Shown in pieces: positions 57,634 to 64,000 of a stretch of 64,000 nt of DNA; positions within the stretch are counted from its first letter, which is position 1; each line of letters starts with the position of its first letter. Source of the DNA: Bradyrhizobium sp. AZCC 2262 (GTDB taxonomy: Bacteria > Pseudomonadota > Alphaproteobacteria > Rhizobiales > Xanthobacteraceae); assembly GCF_036924535.1 (NCBI RefSeq), contig NZ_JAZHRT010000001.1:5952001-6016000 (forward strand), in the 5' to 3' direction. The notes beneath the pieces are model-generated. The model was not told the origin of the DNA. It searched no databases and worked only from the letters and a program-made list of their open reading frames with translations. The translations under genes and the position numbers were made by a program.

Positions 57634-58173
57634 TTACTTCGGCGCTTCGAAATCGTACGAGATACGGCCCGCCGGAAGGTAGAACAGGGCAATCACGGCT
57701 CCCCCTCTTACCTCGGGATAATGCCGGCTTCCAGGATCCGGCGCGGTCCAACCCGGTCCTTGCCAGCCCTGCAAGCCTTTGAGCTCTGCGCCCTCATCGA
57801 TCGGAATGACTACATTCAGCTCTCCATAGGGGTGGCCGTGATACTGGCCGCGCAGTACATCGTCGTCGTGCTTGTCCTTGAATCGTTTGGGGTCCTTGCT
57901 GTCCATGTAGACAGCGGTGATGCTGAAATGGAAGCTCTCAGGCGATGGCTCCAGTATCCTGCTGCGCCGGTAGTTGGGTCCGTCCACTTCCTGATTGGCA
58001 GCCCACCCCTCTTTCACGCCGAGCTTGATCAGCCTGGCGAGGTCCTTATAGAGCTCACTGTTTTCACCGTACTTCTTGTTCAGCCACTTCTCCATGTCTG
58101 CGCCCGGGGTCATGTCCTTGACCTCCTGAAGAAATGGAATACTACGTTGAATTAAGTCTTCCCGGTGTCCCAT
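57634..58173 (-). CDS. pnbB: 4-hydroxylaminobenzoate lyase-like protein (DUF4863)
   Basis: The 179-residue protein belongs to DUF4863, the family that, as I recall, includes PnbB, which turns 4-hydroxylaminobenzoate into protocatechuate and ammonia. A cupin-like signature GQYHGHPYGELNVVIPI may bind metal; GWQGPGWTAPDPGSRHYPEV and GGAVIALFYLPAGRISYDF are family sequence. Its neighbours are a nitroreductase upstream (23 nt) and pcaH downstream, exactly the order needed for 4-nitrobenzoate breakdown. The assignment is based on family memory and context. Confidence 0.75.
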   Translation of the reverse strand: MGHREDLIQRSIPFLQEVKDMTPGADMEKWLNKKYGENSELYKDLARLIKLGVKEGWAANQEVDGPNYRRSRILEPSPESFHFSITAVYMDSKDPKRFKDKHDDDVLRGQYHGHPYGELNVVIPIDEGAELKGLQGWQGPGWTAPDPGSRHYPEVRGGAVIALFYLPAGRISYDFEAPK

Positions 58174-58196
58174 CGATCCTATCCTTTCGCTCGTGC

Positions 58197-58940
58197 TCAG
58201 TCTTCGAAGCCGATAAACCTTGTGAATTCGCTTACGGCGACTCTCGGCATCAATCTGCCTGAACTCACCAACTCGTCTTCCGCAAAGCCGATTGAAACGC
58301 CGCAGACGACCATTTGCTCGGCCGGGATCGGAAGAAATTCCCTAAGCACAATGTGATACTTCGAGAATGTCTCTTGCGGGCAGGTCTGAAGTCCCCGCGC
58401 GCCCGCCGCGATCATCACATTTTGGACGAACATTCCAAGATCGAGCCAACTTCCGACCTGCAGCCGCCTATCGATGGTGACGATCAGCCCAACCGGTGCG
58501 CCGAAGAACCCATAGTTTTTCGAAGTTTGACCTGCGCGACCCACCAAGTCCGCCTGCTCGATTCCAAGCGATCCATAGAAGAGGCGGCCAAACTGATTGC
58601 GCCGTGACAGATAGGGCTCAGGCAGCTCCGTGGCGTAGTACTGGTACTCGGACTTATGCTGATCCCTAGCCTTGTTGTGGGCCTCAAGTAGCGCCCGCGA
58701 GACCTCTTCCTTCTCGCTCCCACCGAGGACGTAAACATTCCAAGGTTGGATATTGGCTCCGCTCGGCGCGAACCTAGCGACGTCGAGAATGTCTTCGATC
58801 GTCTGCTTTGGGACCGCTCGACTCGTAAAGGACCGACTGGCGAAGCGACCCGTTATGATCCTATCGACAGCCTCCCGCCCTTCGCCGCCGCCGCAATGCG
58901 AGGGGTCCTTGGCGGCTACTTCTTGCTTACTAGAGGACAT
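58197..58940 (-). CDS. pnbA: Nitroreductase, 4-nitrobenzoate reductase-like
   Basis: An FMN-dependent nitroreductase of 247 residues. Motifs: RFASRSFTSRAVPKQTIEDI (FMN contacts), ARFAPSGANIQPWNVYVLGG and the C-terminal PIPAEQMVVCGVSIGFAED. It is of the group that reduces nitroarenes to hydroxylamines. Its gene starts within the end of the binding-protein gene (25-nt overlap, GGAGGAGGG site) and is followed by the hydroxylaminobenzoate-lyase-like gene, so 4-nitrobenzoate is the likely substrate (inference). Confidence 0.82.
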   Translation of the reverse strand: MSSSKQEVAAKDPSHCGGGEGREAVDRIITGRFASRSFTSRAVPKQTIEDILDVARFAPSGANIQPWNVYVLGGSEKEEVSRALLEAHNKARDQHKSEYQYYATELPEPYLSRRNQFGRLFYGSLGIEQADLVGRAGQTSKNYGFFGAPVGLIVTIDRRLQVGSWLDLGMFVQNVMIAAGARGLQTCPQETFSKYHIVLREFLPIPAEQMVVCGVSIGFAEDELVSSGRLMPRVAVSEFTRFIGFED

Positions 58941-60130
58941 CCGCCCTCCTCCTGAGGTTTGAAAGCCTCGTCGCCCGGTATTGTTGCCAGAAGCTGATAA
59001 TAGTCGAACCTGTACTTGGATTCCTCGGGCTTCTTGACCCTGAAGAGATACATGTCTCGGATCAGGCGGCCGTCCTCTCGGATCTTGCCGTTTTTGGTCA
59101 TGAAATCGTTGACAGGAATCTCGCGCATTTTCGAAGCAACCGTCGGACCGTCAACGGAACCAGCGGCTGCCGCTGCTTTGAGATAATGCATAACGGCGCC
59201 GTAGGTGCCGGCATGGATCATCGTCGGAACCTTGTTGGTCTTGTCGATGAAGCGCTTCGACCAGGCGCGCGTATCGTCATTGAGATCCCAATAGAACGCG
59301 GAACTCAGTATCAACCCTTGGGCACTCGGCAACCCGAGACTGTTGACGTCGGCGATGAACACCAGAAGACCCACCAGCTTCTGAGTCTTGGTCACACCGA
59401 ATTCACCGGCCTGCTTGACAGCATTGATGAAATCCCCACCCGCATCGGCCAGCGCGATCGCTTCAGCCTTCGACGATTGAGCCTGCAAGAGGAAGGACGA
59501 AAAATCCGGCGTATTAATCGGATGCTTCACAGAGCCGACGACCTTGCCCCCCTCCGCATCGATGACCTTGCGACTGTCGGCCTCAAGCTGTGCGCCCAAC
59601 GAGTAATCGGCCGACAGGAAAAACCACGACTTCACACCGAGCTTAGAGACCGCCTTAGTGGCTCCTTGCGAAAGCGCATACGTGTCGTAGGTCCAATGGA
59701 TCCCGGTCTGCGAGCATTCGTCCCCGGTCAAACGCGAGGTGGCTGCGCCGGTAGCAAGAAATAGTTTCTTCTTCTCACGAGTGATGCCCTGGACCGCGAG
59801 CGCAACAGCCGAATTGGGTACGTCCAATATTGCTTCAATATTTTCGTTTTCGATCCAGCGGCGCGCTATCACGCCGCCGACGTCGGCCTTGTTCTGGTGG
59901 TCCGCGGCGATGAGTTCAATTTTCCTGCCGAGAACGCTACCGCCGAAATCATCGATCGCCATCTGAGCCGCTACGACGGAGCCAAGGCCTCCATTATCCG
60001 CGTAGAGCGACGACATGTCCGTCAACACGCCGAGCTTCAAGGGACCTGTCGCCTGAGCGTTCGCCCGGTTCGAACCGACAACCGCCACGAGGCACAAAAT
60101 CGTCGCCACTAGTCGCTTTCCGCCAACCAT
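58916..60130 (-). CDS. ABC-transporter periplasmic binding protein (HAAT type) of the pnb-pca operon
   Basis: A 404-residue periplasmic binding protein with signal peptide VGGKRLVATILCLVAVVGSN (cleavage near ANAQA), then GPLKLGVLTDMSSLYADNGG and MAIDDFGGSVLGRKIELIAA. This subgroup (with LTDMSG-like motif) is often found with aromatic acid genes. It is first in the operon and overlaps the nitroreductase gene. Membrane parts are not encoded nearby. An LTTR-box-like site is 57 bp upstream. Confidence 0.9.
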   Translation of the reverse strand: MVGGKRLVATILCLVAVVGSNRANAQATGPLKLGVLTDMSSLYADNGGLGSVVAAQMAIDDFGGSVLGRKIELIAADHQNKADVGGVIARRWIENENIEAILDVPNSAVALAVQGITREKKKLFLATGAATSRLTGDECSQTGIHWTYDTYALSQGATKAVSKLGVKSWFFLSADYSLGAQLEADSRKVIDAEGGKVVGSVKHPINTPDFSSFLLQAQSSKAEAIALADAGGDFINAVKQAGEFGVTKTQKLVGLLVFIADVNSLGLPSAQGLILSSAFYWDLNDDTRAWSKRFIDKTNKVPTMIHAGTYGAVMHYLKAAAAAGSVDGPTVASKMREIPVNDFMTKNGKIREDGRLIRDMYLFRVKKPEESKYRFDYYQLLATIPGDEAFKPQEEGGCPLVSKK

Positions 60131-60186
60131 GATTCCCCTCCCTTGGCAAGTCCCGTGATATTCAGGAGAGTGACGAACAGCGGAAG

Positions 60187-60199
60187 TGAAAGTACTTCA
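60187..60199. promoter_or_regulatory. LysR-type binding-box candidate (T-N11-A) upstream of the pnb-pca operon
   Basis: TGAAAGTACTTCA is a T-N11-A sequence with dyad symmetry (TGAA/TTCA), 57 bp before the binding-protein start at 60130 and on the side facing the LysR gene at 60659. A single motif of this degeneracy is weak evidence. Confidence 0.45.
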
Positions 60200-60270
60200 G
60201 GGTCAAAATGCGCCTCGTTCAGTTCGACGAAACCCGGCCGATACCCCCGCTAATTCGGGCAAAAGGAGCT

Positions 60271-60300
60271 AAAAAGCCGGGCCAACGGGCCTGCCCGGCT
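60271..60300 (-). terminator. Intrinsic terminator reading left, without an upstream intact gene
   Basis: On the minus strand AGCCGGGC, 10-nt loop, GCCCGGCT and TTTTT form a good terminator. It starts a few bases after the stop of a 73-codon minus-strand frame (60305-60526) that has no credible start or known family, which may be the 3' end of a lost gene. The rest of 60131-60658 contains the divergent promoters of the pnb operon and the LysR gene. Confidence 0.7.
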
Positions 60301-60658
60301 CAGGTCAAAACGCCACTGGTGCCATACCGAAACTGCCGCCTGTTTCGGACGCCGTCTGCAGGCCAGCGCTGCACCCTCCCTGCGCCCCGTAGGTCTTCCC
60401 GAGCCAAGGGATGAAACGCGGGTCCATCCCACTGGCAGGCGCATGCGGCCACCTCTTCGCAACATCGAAGCTCCATGCACCGCGCGCCCAATGACGCTTG
60501 GAAACCCTCGTATTCCGGTCTAGCAAGGAAGGGGTACGCCCGCTGTGACCGAGCGAACGAATGTCGAACTAACCATTTCGGTTCGGAAATGACCGATTTT
60601 CGAGGAAAGTATCTTCTGGATCAGCGGCGCCGTCCGGCGCGCTTGGCACGGTTCTGAT

Positions 60659-61639
60659 ATGATGGGTTCCTTCAATACGTTGGACTTGAATTTGCTTCGC
60701 GTCTTCGATGCGGTGATGGAGGAACGTAGCGTTCTGCGGGCCAGTCAGAAGGTCTGCTTGAGCCAGTCCGCCGTGAGCCATTCGCTCGCGCGCCTGCGAG
60801 AAATGTTGGACGATGAGCTGTTCGTCCGCACGGCGACAGGCATGCAGCCAACCGCCAGGGCGCTGGCTATGGCGCCCCTGGTCCGGGAAGCGCTGAAATC
60901 CCTCGAGCAGGCGATCGAGCTACCTAAGTTCGAACCGGCTACCTCGACTAAGAAATTGACGATCGCAGCAAACGACTTCACCACCATGGTCGTCGCTCCC
61001 CGCCTGCTTCACATCTTGAGAACCGAAGCACCACACGTCGACATCGTGATCAAGCCGGTCACCCGGATCGACCTCGCGGAGCAAATTGACCTCGGCAGGA
61101 TTGACGCTGCCATCGGTACCTTCTCCGCCGTCCCCTCGCGGTTCAAGTCCGGCTTCCTGTTCGAATACGACGACGTCCTTGTCACGCATTCATCGCACCA
61201 CCTCGGCCAGCTCACCACCGAGACACTTTCCGAGCTGCCCATTGTCGTCGTCTCGTTTGGAGGCGAACCGGAGGGAGCCGTCGACGGATTCATCTCGGAA
61301 CGCGGCCTGGCGCGCAGATCCGAGATGTACGACCGAGCCTCGTTCGAACGGGCGATGTCCGCGTCAGAACGCGTGCCGAGGATTGCCGTCTCCCTCCCCC
61401 ACTTTCTCGCGCTTCCGACTTTCCTGGACGGTTCGGGACTTTCCGCCATCGTCCCGCGCCCTCTGGCCAACTCTTTTGCCCAAACTAATCCGATCTCGAT
61501 TCACGAGCTTCCATATCCGACGACACGCCTTGAGGTCCGGTCGCTCTGGCACGAGCGCTATGAAGGCGACGCATCGCAAGACTGGCTTCATGAAGTCATG
61601 AGACGGGCAACGGAACACCTCCGAGTTGCCGTTACGTGA
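60659..61639 (+). CDS. LysR-family regulator of the pnb-pca genes
   Basis: A LysR-type activator of 326 residues with the N-terminal winged helix (LDLNLLRVFDAVMEERSVLR, LSQSAVSHSLARLREML) and a periplasmic-binding-like effector domain (FEPATSTKKLTIAANDFTT to YEGDASQDWLHEVMRRA). It is divergent from the binding-protein/nitroreductase operon and convergent with pcaB, with stop codons overlapping by 8 nt. The position is that of a PnbR-like regulator. ATGATG at 60659; the ribosome site is weak. Confidence 0.9.
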   Translation: MMGSFNTLDLNLLRVFDAVMEERSVLRASQKVCLSQSAVSHSLARLREMLDDELFVRTATGMQPTARALAMAPLVREALKSLEQAIELPKFEPATSTKKLTIAANDFTTMVVAPRLLHILRTEAPHVDIVIKPVTRIDLAEQIDLGRIDAAIGTFSAVPSRFKSGFLFEYDDVLVTHSSHHLGQLTTETLSELPIVVVSFGGEPEGAVDGFISERGLARRSEMYDRASFERAMSASERVPRIAVSLPHFLALPTFLDGSGLSAIVPRPLANSFAQTNPISIHELPYPTTRLEVRSLWHERYEGDASQDWLHEVMRRATEHLRVAVT

Positions 61640-62996
61640 CGCAACGGCCTTCGAGGGACCCCAGCAAACGGTCGATCAAGGCCTGTGAAACTCCTTGATA
61701 GGAGCTGGGCTCGAAGAGCTCCGCGAGCCGGTCCGGATCGAGCTGTGCAGTCACTTTAGGATCGCTGGCCAGCACGCAGCGCAAATGAAGCTTTGCGGCG
61801 ACCGCCTTTTTGCTTGCCGCCTCGACGAGGTGGTGAGCGGAGCTCTTTCCCAACTTTTCCGCCAGGGCGAAAGTCACGGCCTCGGCCATGATCTGGCCGT
61901 GGGTCGCGTCGAGGTTTACCCGCATGCGGTCGACGTCGACCTCAAGTCCTTCCGCGATGTCGACTACGGCGGCAATCGCACCCGACGTGATGGCAAGAAG
62001 CGTCGGCAGGGTTGACCATTCCGCGTGCCAGGCTCCGGCGCTCCGTTCGTGCTCCTGGACCTGAGCGGCGAAAATCGTCGCAGCCAGGTTCGGAGCCATC
62101 GTGGCCGCCGCCAGTGCGCTCGCGGCCGCCACGGGGTTGCGTTTATGCGGCATCGTCGAAGAGCCGCCCCGCCCCTGCCCTGACGGCTCAAAGGCCTCCG
62201 CTACGTCCGTTTGCATCATCAACGAGACGTCGCGCGCGATCTTGCCGCATGTCCCGGTCAGGATAGCCAGCACGGAAGCGATTTCCGCAATTCTGTCCCG
62301 GTGCGTATTCCAGGGCGCCTCGGGCAACGGTAGCCCGAGGGCCAGTGCTAGTTTCTCGGCAACCAGCAGTCCCTTGTCACCGAGCGCGGCCAACGTTCCG
62401 GCAGCGCCGCCGAACTGCAGCGCCAGTTCCTCGGCACGTACGCGCTTCAAACGTCGGCGTGAACGGTGTAACGCAGCGGCGTATTCGGCAAGCTTGAGGC
62501 CAAAGGGCATCGGCAGCGCATGTTGCAGCCAGGTCCGGGCAACCATTGGTGTTTCGCGGTGCCTGCGGGCCAAGCGCGCGAATGCCGCGACCGAGCGATC
62601 AAGCAGCGGCAACAATGCATCGATCGCGGTCCGAATAGCCCGCATCGTGGCCGTATCGATGACGTCCTGGCTCGTAGCCCCCCAGTGGACGAAGCGCGCG
62701 GCGTCCGGATCGGTCCTAGCGACACTCACCGTCAAGGCCTTTACTAGCGGAATCGCCACATTACCCGACTGCGACGCAGCCCCCGCAAGCGCACCGAGAT
62801 CGAAGCGTTCGGCCTTGCAAGCCTTCGCGATTGGACCGGCCGCGCTTTCCGGAATAACGCCGATTACCGCCTCTGCCCGTGCAAGCGCGTTTTCGAAATC
62901 GAGCATGTACTGAATGTACGGCGCATCTTCCAAGGCCCCTCGAACCGCGGCGCTGGAAAACATTGGTGCCAGCAAAGACCAGATTGGAGAGTTCAT
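61632..62996 (-). CDS. pcaB: 3-carboxy-cis,cis-muconate cycloisomerase
   Basis: PcaB converts the product of PcaGH into gamma-carboxymuconolactone. The 454-residue protein belongs to the fumarase/aspartase superfamily with GSSTMPHKRNPVAAASAL (signature with the catalytic Ser loop), VHWGATSQDVIDTATMRAI and WLQHALPMPFGLKLAEYAAA. The ATG at 62996 gives the usual start NSPIWSLLAPMFSS; the frame reaches upstream only through a TTG. A terminator-like hairpin lies in its 5' region. The remaining pathway genes (pcaC, pcaD, pcaIJ, pcaF) are not in the window. Confidence 0.92.
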   Translation of the reverse strand: MNSPIWSLLAPMFSSAAVRGALEDAPYIQYMLDFENALARAEAVIGVIPESAAGPIAKACKAERFDLGALAGAASQSGNVAIPLVKALTVSVARTDPDAARFVHWGATSQDVIDTATMRAIRTAIDALLPLLDRSVAAFARLARRHRETPMVARTWLQHALPMPFGLKLAEYAAALHRSRRRLKRVRAEELALQFGGAAGTLAALGDKGLLVAEKLALALGLPLPEAPWNTHRDRIAEIASVLAILTGTCGKIARDVSLMMQTDVAEAFEPSGQGRGGSSTMPHKRNPVAAASALAAATMAPNLAATIFAAQVQEHERSAGAWHAEWSTLPTLLAITSGAIAAVVDIAEGLEVDVDRMRVNLDATHGQIMAEAVTFALAEKLGKSSAHHLVEAASKKAVAAKLHLRCVLASDPKVTAQLDPDRLAELFEPSSYQGVSQALIDRLLGSLEGRCVT

Positions 62997-63017
62997 CGCG
63001 ACGGTCCGTTTCAAAGA

Positions 63018-63051
63018 AAACCCCGTCGTTCGATGATGAACGACGGGGTTT
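63018..63051 (-). terminator. Strong intrinsic terminator-like hairpin just upstream of pcaB
   Basis: A perfect 14-bp stem (AAACCCCGTCGTTC with GAACGACGGGGTTT, 6-nt loop). On the minus strand it is followed by CTTT, making TTTTCTTT. It lies only 22 nt before the pcaB start codon. Confidence 0.7.
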
Positions 63052-63377
63052 GGCCAATGGCGCCAAGTCTAGGGAGGAAAGCCCCCAAAGGGGCACCGAG
63101 AGCACGGCCGTAAGACGCGCTCCCAGTCGGTCACGATCACGGCTGTCCGCCGGACCGAATGGCGATCTAATCTGAATGCGGGTGACTTCGCAGTGAATGG
63201 GTTAGAATCCGTCCCCGTATTCTGATTTTGGTTATTATTGAGATTTTCGAAATTTTCAAGTACCTTTTGCGGTGCGGCCACGCCCGACAACATTGGTCGT
63301 CCGTTACCCTCGGTGCAGTTAGTAACCGAACTATGCAGGTCTAGGATCCTGTTGGGCGCCGAAGTCAAGGAAAACTC

Positions 63378-63782
63378 ATGCCGAAGACGATCGTGAATTC
63401 GAAAAATGCCCCTGTCACCGGCTTTACCGACGCGCAGAACGCATCTCCGATCGTCCAGGCGATAAGGTTCGGAAACATGCTGTTCGTGTCCGGCCAAGGT
63501 CCGCTCGATCCTGAGACGAAGCGGGTTGTCGACGGCGGAATTGAAGTACAAGCCCTGCGGACCTTGGAAAACCTCCAAGCTGTCCTCCACGCTGCCGGTG
63601 CAAGCCTGGCGAACGTCGTCAACATGCGGGTCATTCTGCGAGACGTAAGCGATTTTGCGAAGTTCAACGAGGTGTTCCGCAGGGAGATCGGCGCTGAAAA
63701 GGTCACCAGGACCTGTGTCGGTGGCACGCCTCACCGGACCGGCGTGAACATCGAGATCGATTGCGTAGCGATGTTTGATTGA
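63378..63782 (+). CDS. RidA-family deaminase-like protein
   Basis: A 134-residue RidA/YjgF/UK114 family protein. Family features: FTDAQNASPIVQAIRFGNML, FVSGQGPLDPETKRVV, ALRTLENLQAVLHAAGASLA, VNMRVILRDVSDFAKFNEVF and the C-terminal VNIEIDCVAMF. The Arg that binds the substrate carboxylate in RidA is replaced in part (TCVGGTPHRTG where RidA has a P-R-x-x-V/S motif), so it could be a specialised member such as a 2-aminomuconate deaminase. AAGGA precedes ATG 63378. It is followed by an amidohydrolase gene 3 nt later. The 63052-63377 gap, partly AT rich, should carry its promoter. Confidence 0.9.
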   Translation: MPKTIVNSKNAPVTGFTDAQNASPIVQAIRFGNMLFVSGQGPLDPETKRVVDGGIEVQALRTLENLQAVLHAAGASLANVVNMRVILRDVSDFAKFNEVFRREIGAEKVTRTCVGGTPHRTGVNIEIDCVAMFD

Positions 63783-63785
63783 GCG

Positions 63786-64000
63786 ATGCAGGGCCCGACC
63801 AGCCAGCCGAGCAATGAGCCGCAAATGCGGACCGTAGATACCCACCATCATTTCCTGCCTCCAAAATACATGCAGGAAATCGGCGACGACGAAATTGCGC
63901 GTATGCTGGTCTCCGGGCGCGCTCCCATGTGGACCCCATCAGCTTCGATCGAAGCAATGGACCGGCACGGCATCGGACTGGCGGTCCTCTCGCTTTCAGC
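63786..64000 (+). CDS. Amidohydrolase of the ACMSD/amidohydrolase-2 type, cut by window edge
   Basis: The first 71 codons of an amidohydrolase-2 protein are visible. They include VDTHHHFLPPKYMQE, the HxH metal motif close to the N-terminus, and SASIEAMDRHGIGLAVLSLS, as in aminocarboxymuconate-semialdehyde decarboxylase and related decarboxylases. ATG 63786 lies 3 nt after the ridA stop, so the two are co-transcribed. The C-terminus is outside the window. Confidence 0.85.
   Translation, partial: MQGPTSQPSNEPQMRTVDTHHHFLPPKYMQEIGDDEIARMLVSGRAPMWTPSASIEAMDRHGIGLAVLSLS

Noticed and set aside
63069..63851. A 260-codon minus-strand frame across ridA
   Set aside because: It covers the RidA gene in antisense and an AT-rich promoter region, shows no family, and contains Asn/Gln-rich nonsense from the intergenic part.

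Overview
The window looks like part of an alphaproteobacterial (Rhizobiales, Bradyrhizobium-like) genome. The evidence is a GC-rich sequence with strong third-position bias, a Tn4371-type conjugation backbone of the kind common in that order, several live-H/M/G/F-type amino-acid-like transporters, and aromatic catabolic genes. That placement is an inference from gene content; there is no rRNA or tRNA here to confirm it.

Bases 1 to about 24.8 kb are the backbone of an integrative and conjugative element (or a plasmid sharing its backbone). On the minus strand lie traG, a ribbon-helix-helix gene and trbB-C-D-E-J-L-F-G-I, tightly packed with overlapping starts and stops; trbI runs off the left edge. 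Upstream are a DUF2235 hydrolase, a VirD2/DUF3363 relaxase with a candidate oriT (14-bp inverted repeat followed by an IncP-like nic core) 100 bp before it, a Fic protein, a short-repeat array that looks like iterons or an operator cluster, the TraF-like S26 peptidase, a small HTH protein, a DUF2285 protein, a DUF932 protein, a DUF736 protein and a long ParB-family protein. The DUF932 and parB-like genes share a diverged ~230-nt leader whose hairpins appear to keep pairing despite sequence change, which makes it the best candidate here for an undescribed structured RNA. An IS110-family element sits at the junction between this backbone and the cargo.

Bases 26.8 to 30.4 kb hold a DUF1254 protein and the remains of a quorum-sensing module: an intact LuxI-type synthase with a good lux box, an isochorismatase-like gene without catalytic residues, and a luxR gene that keeps only its C-terminal half.

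Bases 30.4 to 48.2 kb form a catabolic island. One long minus-strand operon encodes a secreted amidohydrolase, a phthalate-dioxygenase-like Rieske oxygenase, a glutamine-synthetase-like ligase, a complete branched-chain-amino-acid-type ABC importer, a glutaminase and a secreted metallo-beta-lactamase-fold hydrolase. A second minus-strand operon encodes another amidohydrolase, an NMT1-type binding protein and a polysaccharide-deacetylase-fold hydrolase. The divergent plus-strand operon gives the 2Fe-2S ferredoxin, ferredoxin reductase and an IclR regulator. A palindrome ACGAAC-N4-GTTCG recurs at the promoters of all three. The combination suggests uptake, amide hydrolysis, gamma-glutamylation and ring or N-oxidation of an aromatic amine or amide; the substrate cannot be read from sequence.

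Bases 48.3 to 55.7 kb are a MarR-controlled set: MarR regulator, ABC binding protein, a second Rieske oxygenase with its Rieske ferredoxin, an SDR protein, and an azoreductase. A CTTCCTAGGAAG palindrome overlaps the promoters. Bases 55.9 to 63 kb resemble a 4-nitrobenzoate pathway: binding protein, nitroreductase (PnbA-like), 4-hydroxylaminobenzoate lyase (PnbB/DUF4863), protocatechuate 3,4-dioxygenase PcaH and PcaG, a tautomerase, a LysR regulator and PcaB. At the right edge a RidA protein and a cut-off ACMSD-type amidohydrolase start another plus-strand operon.
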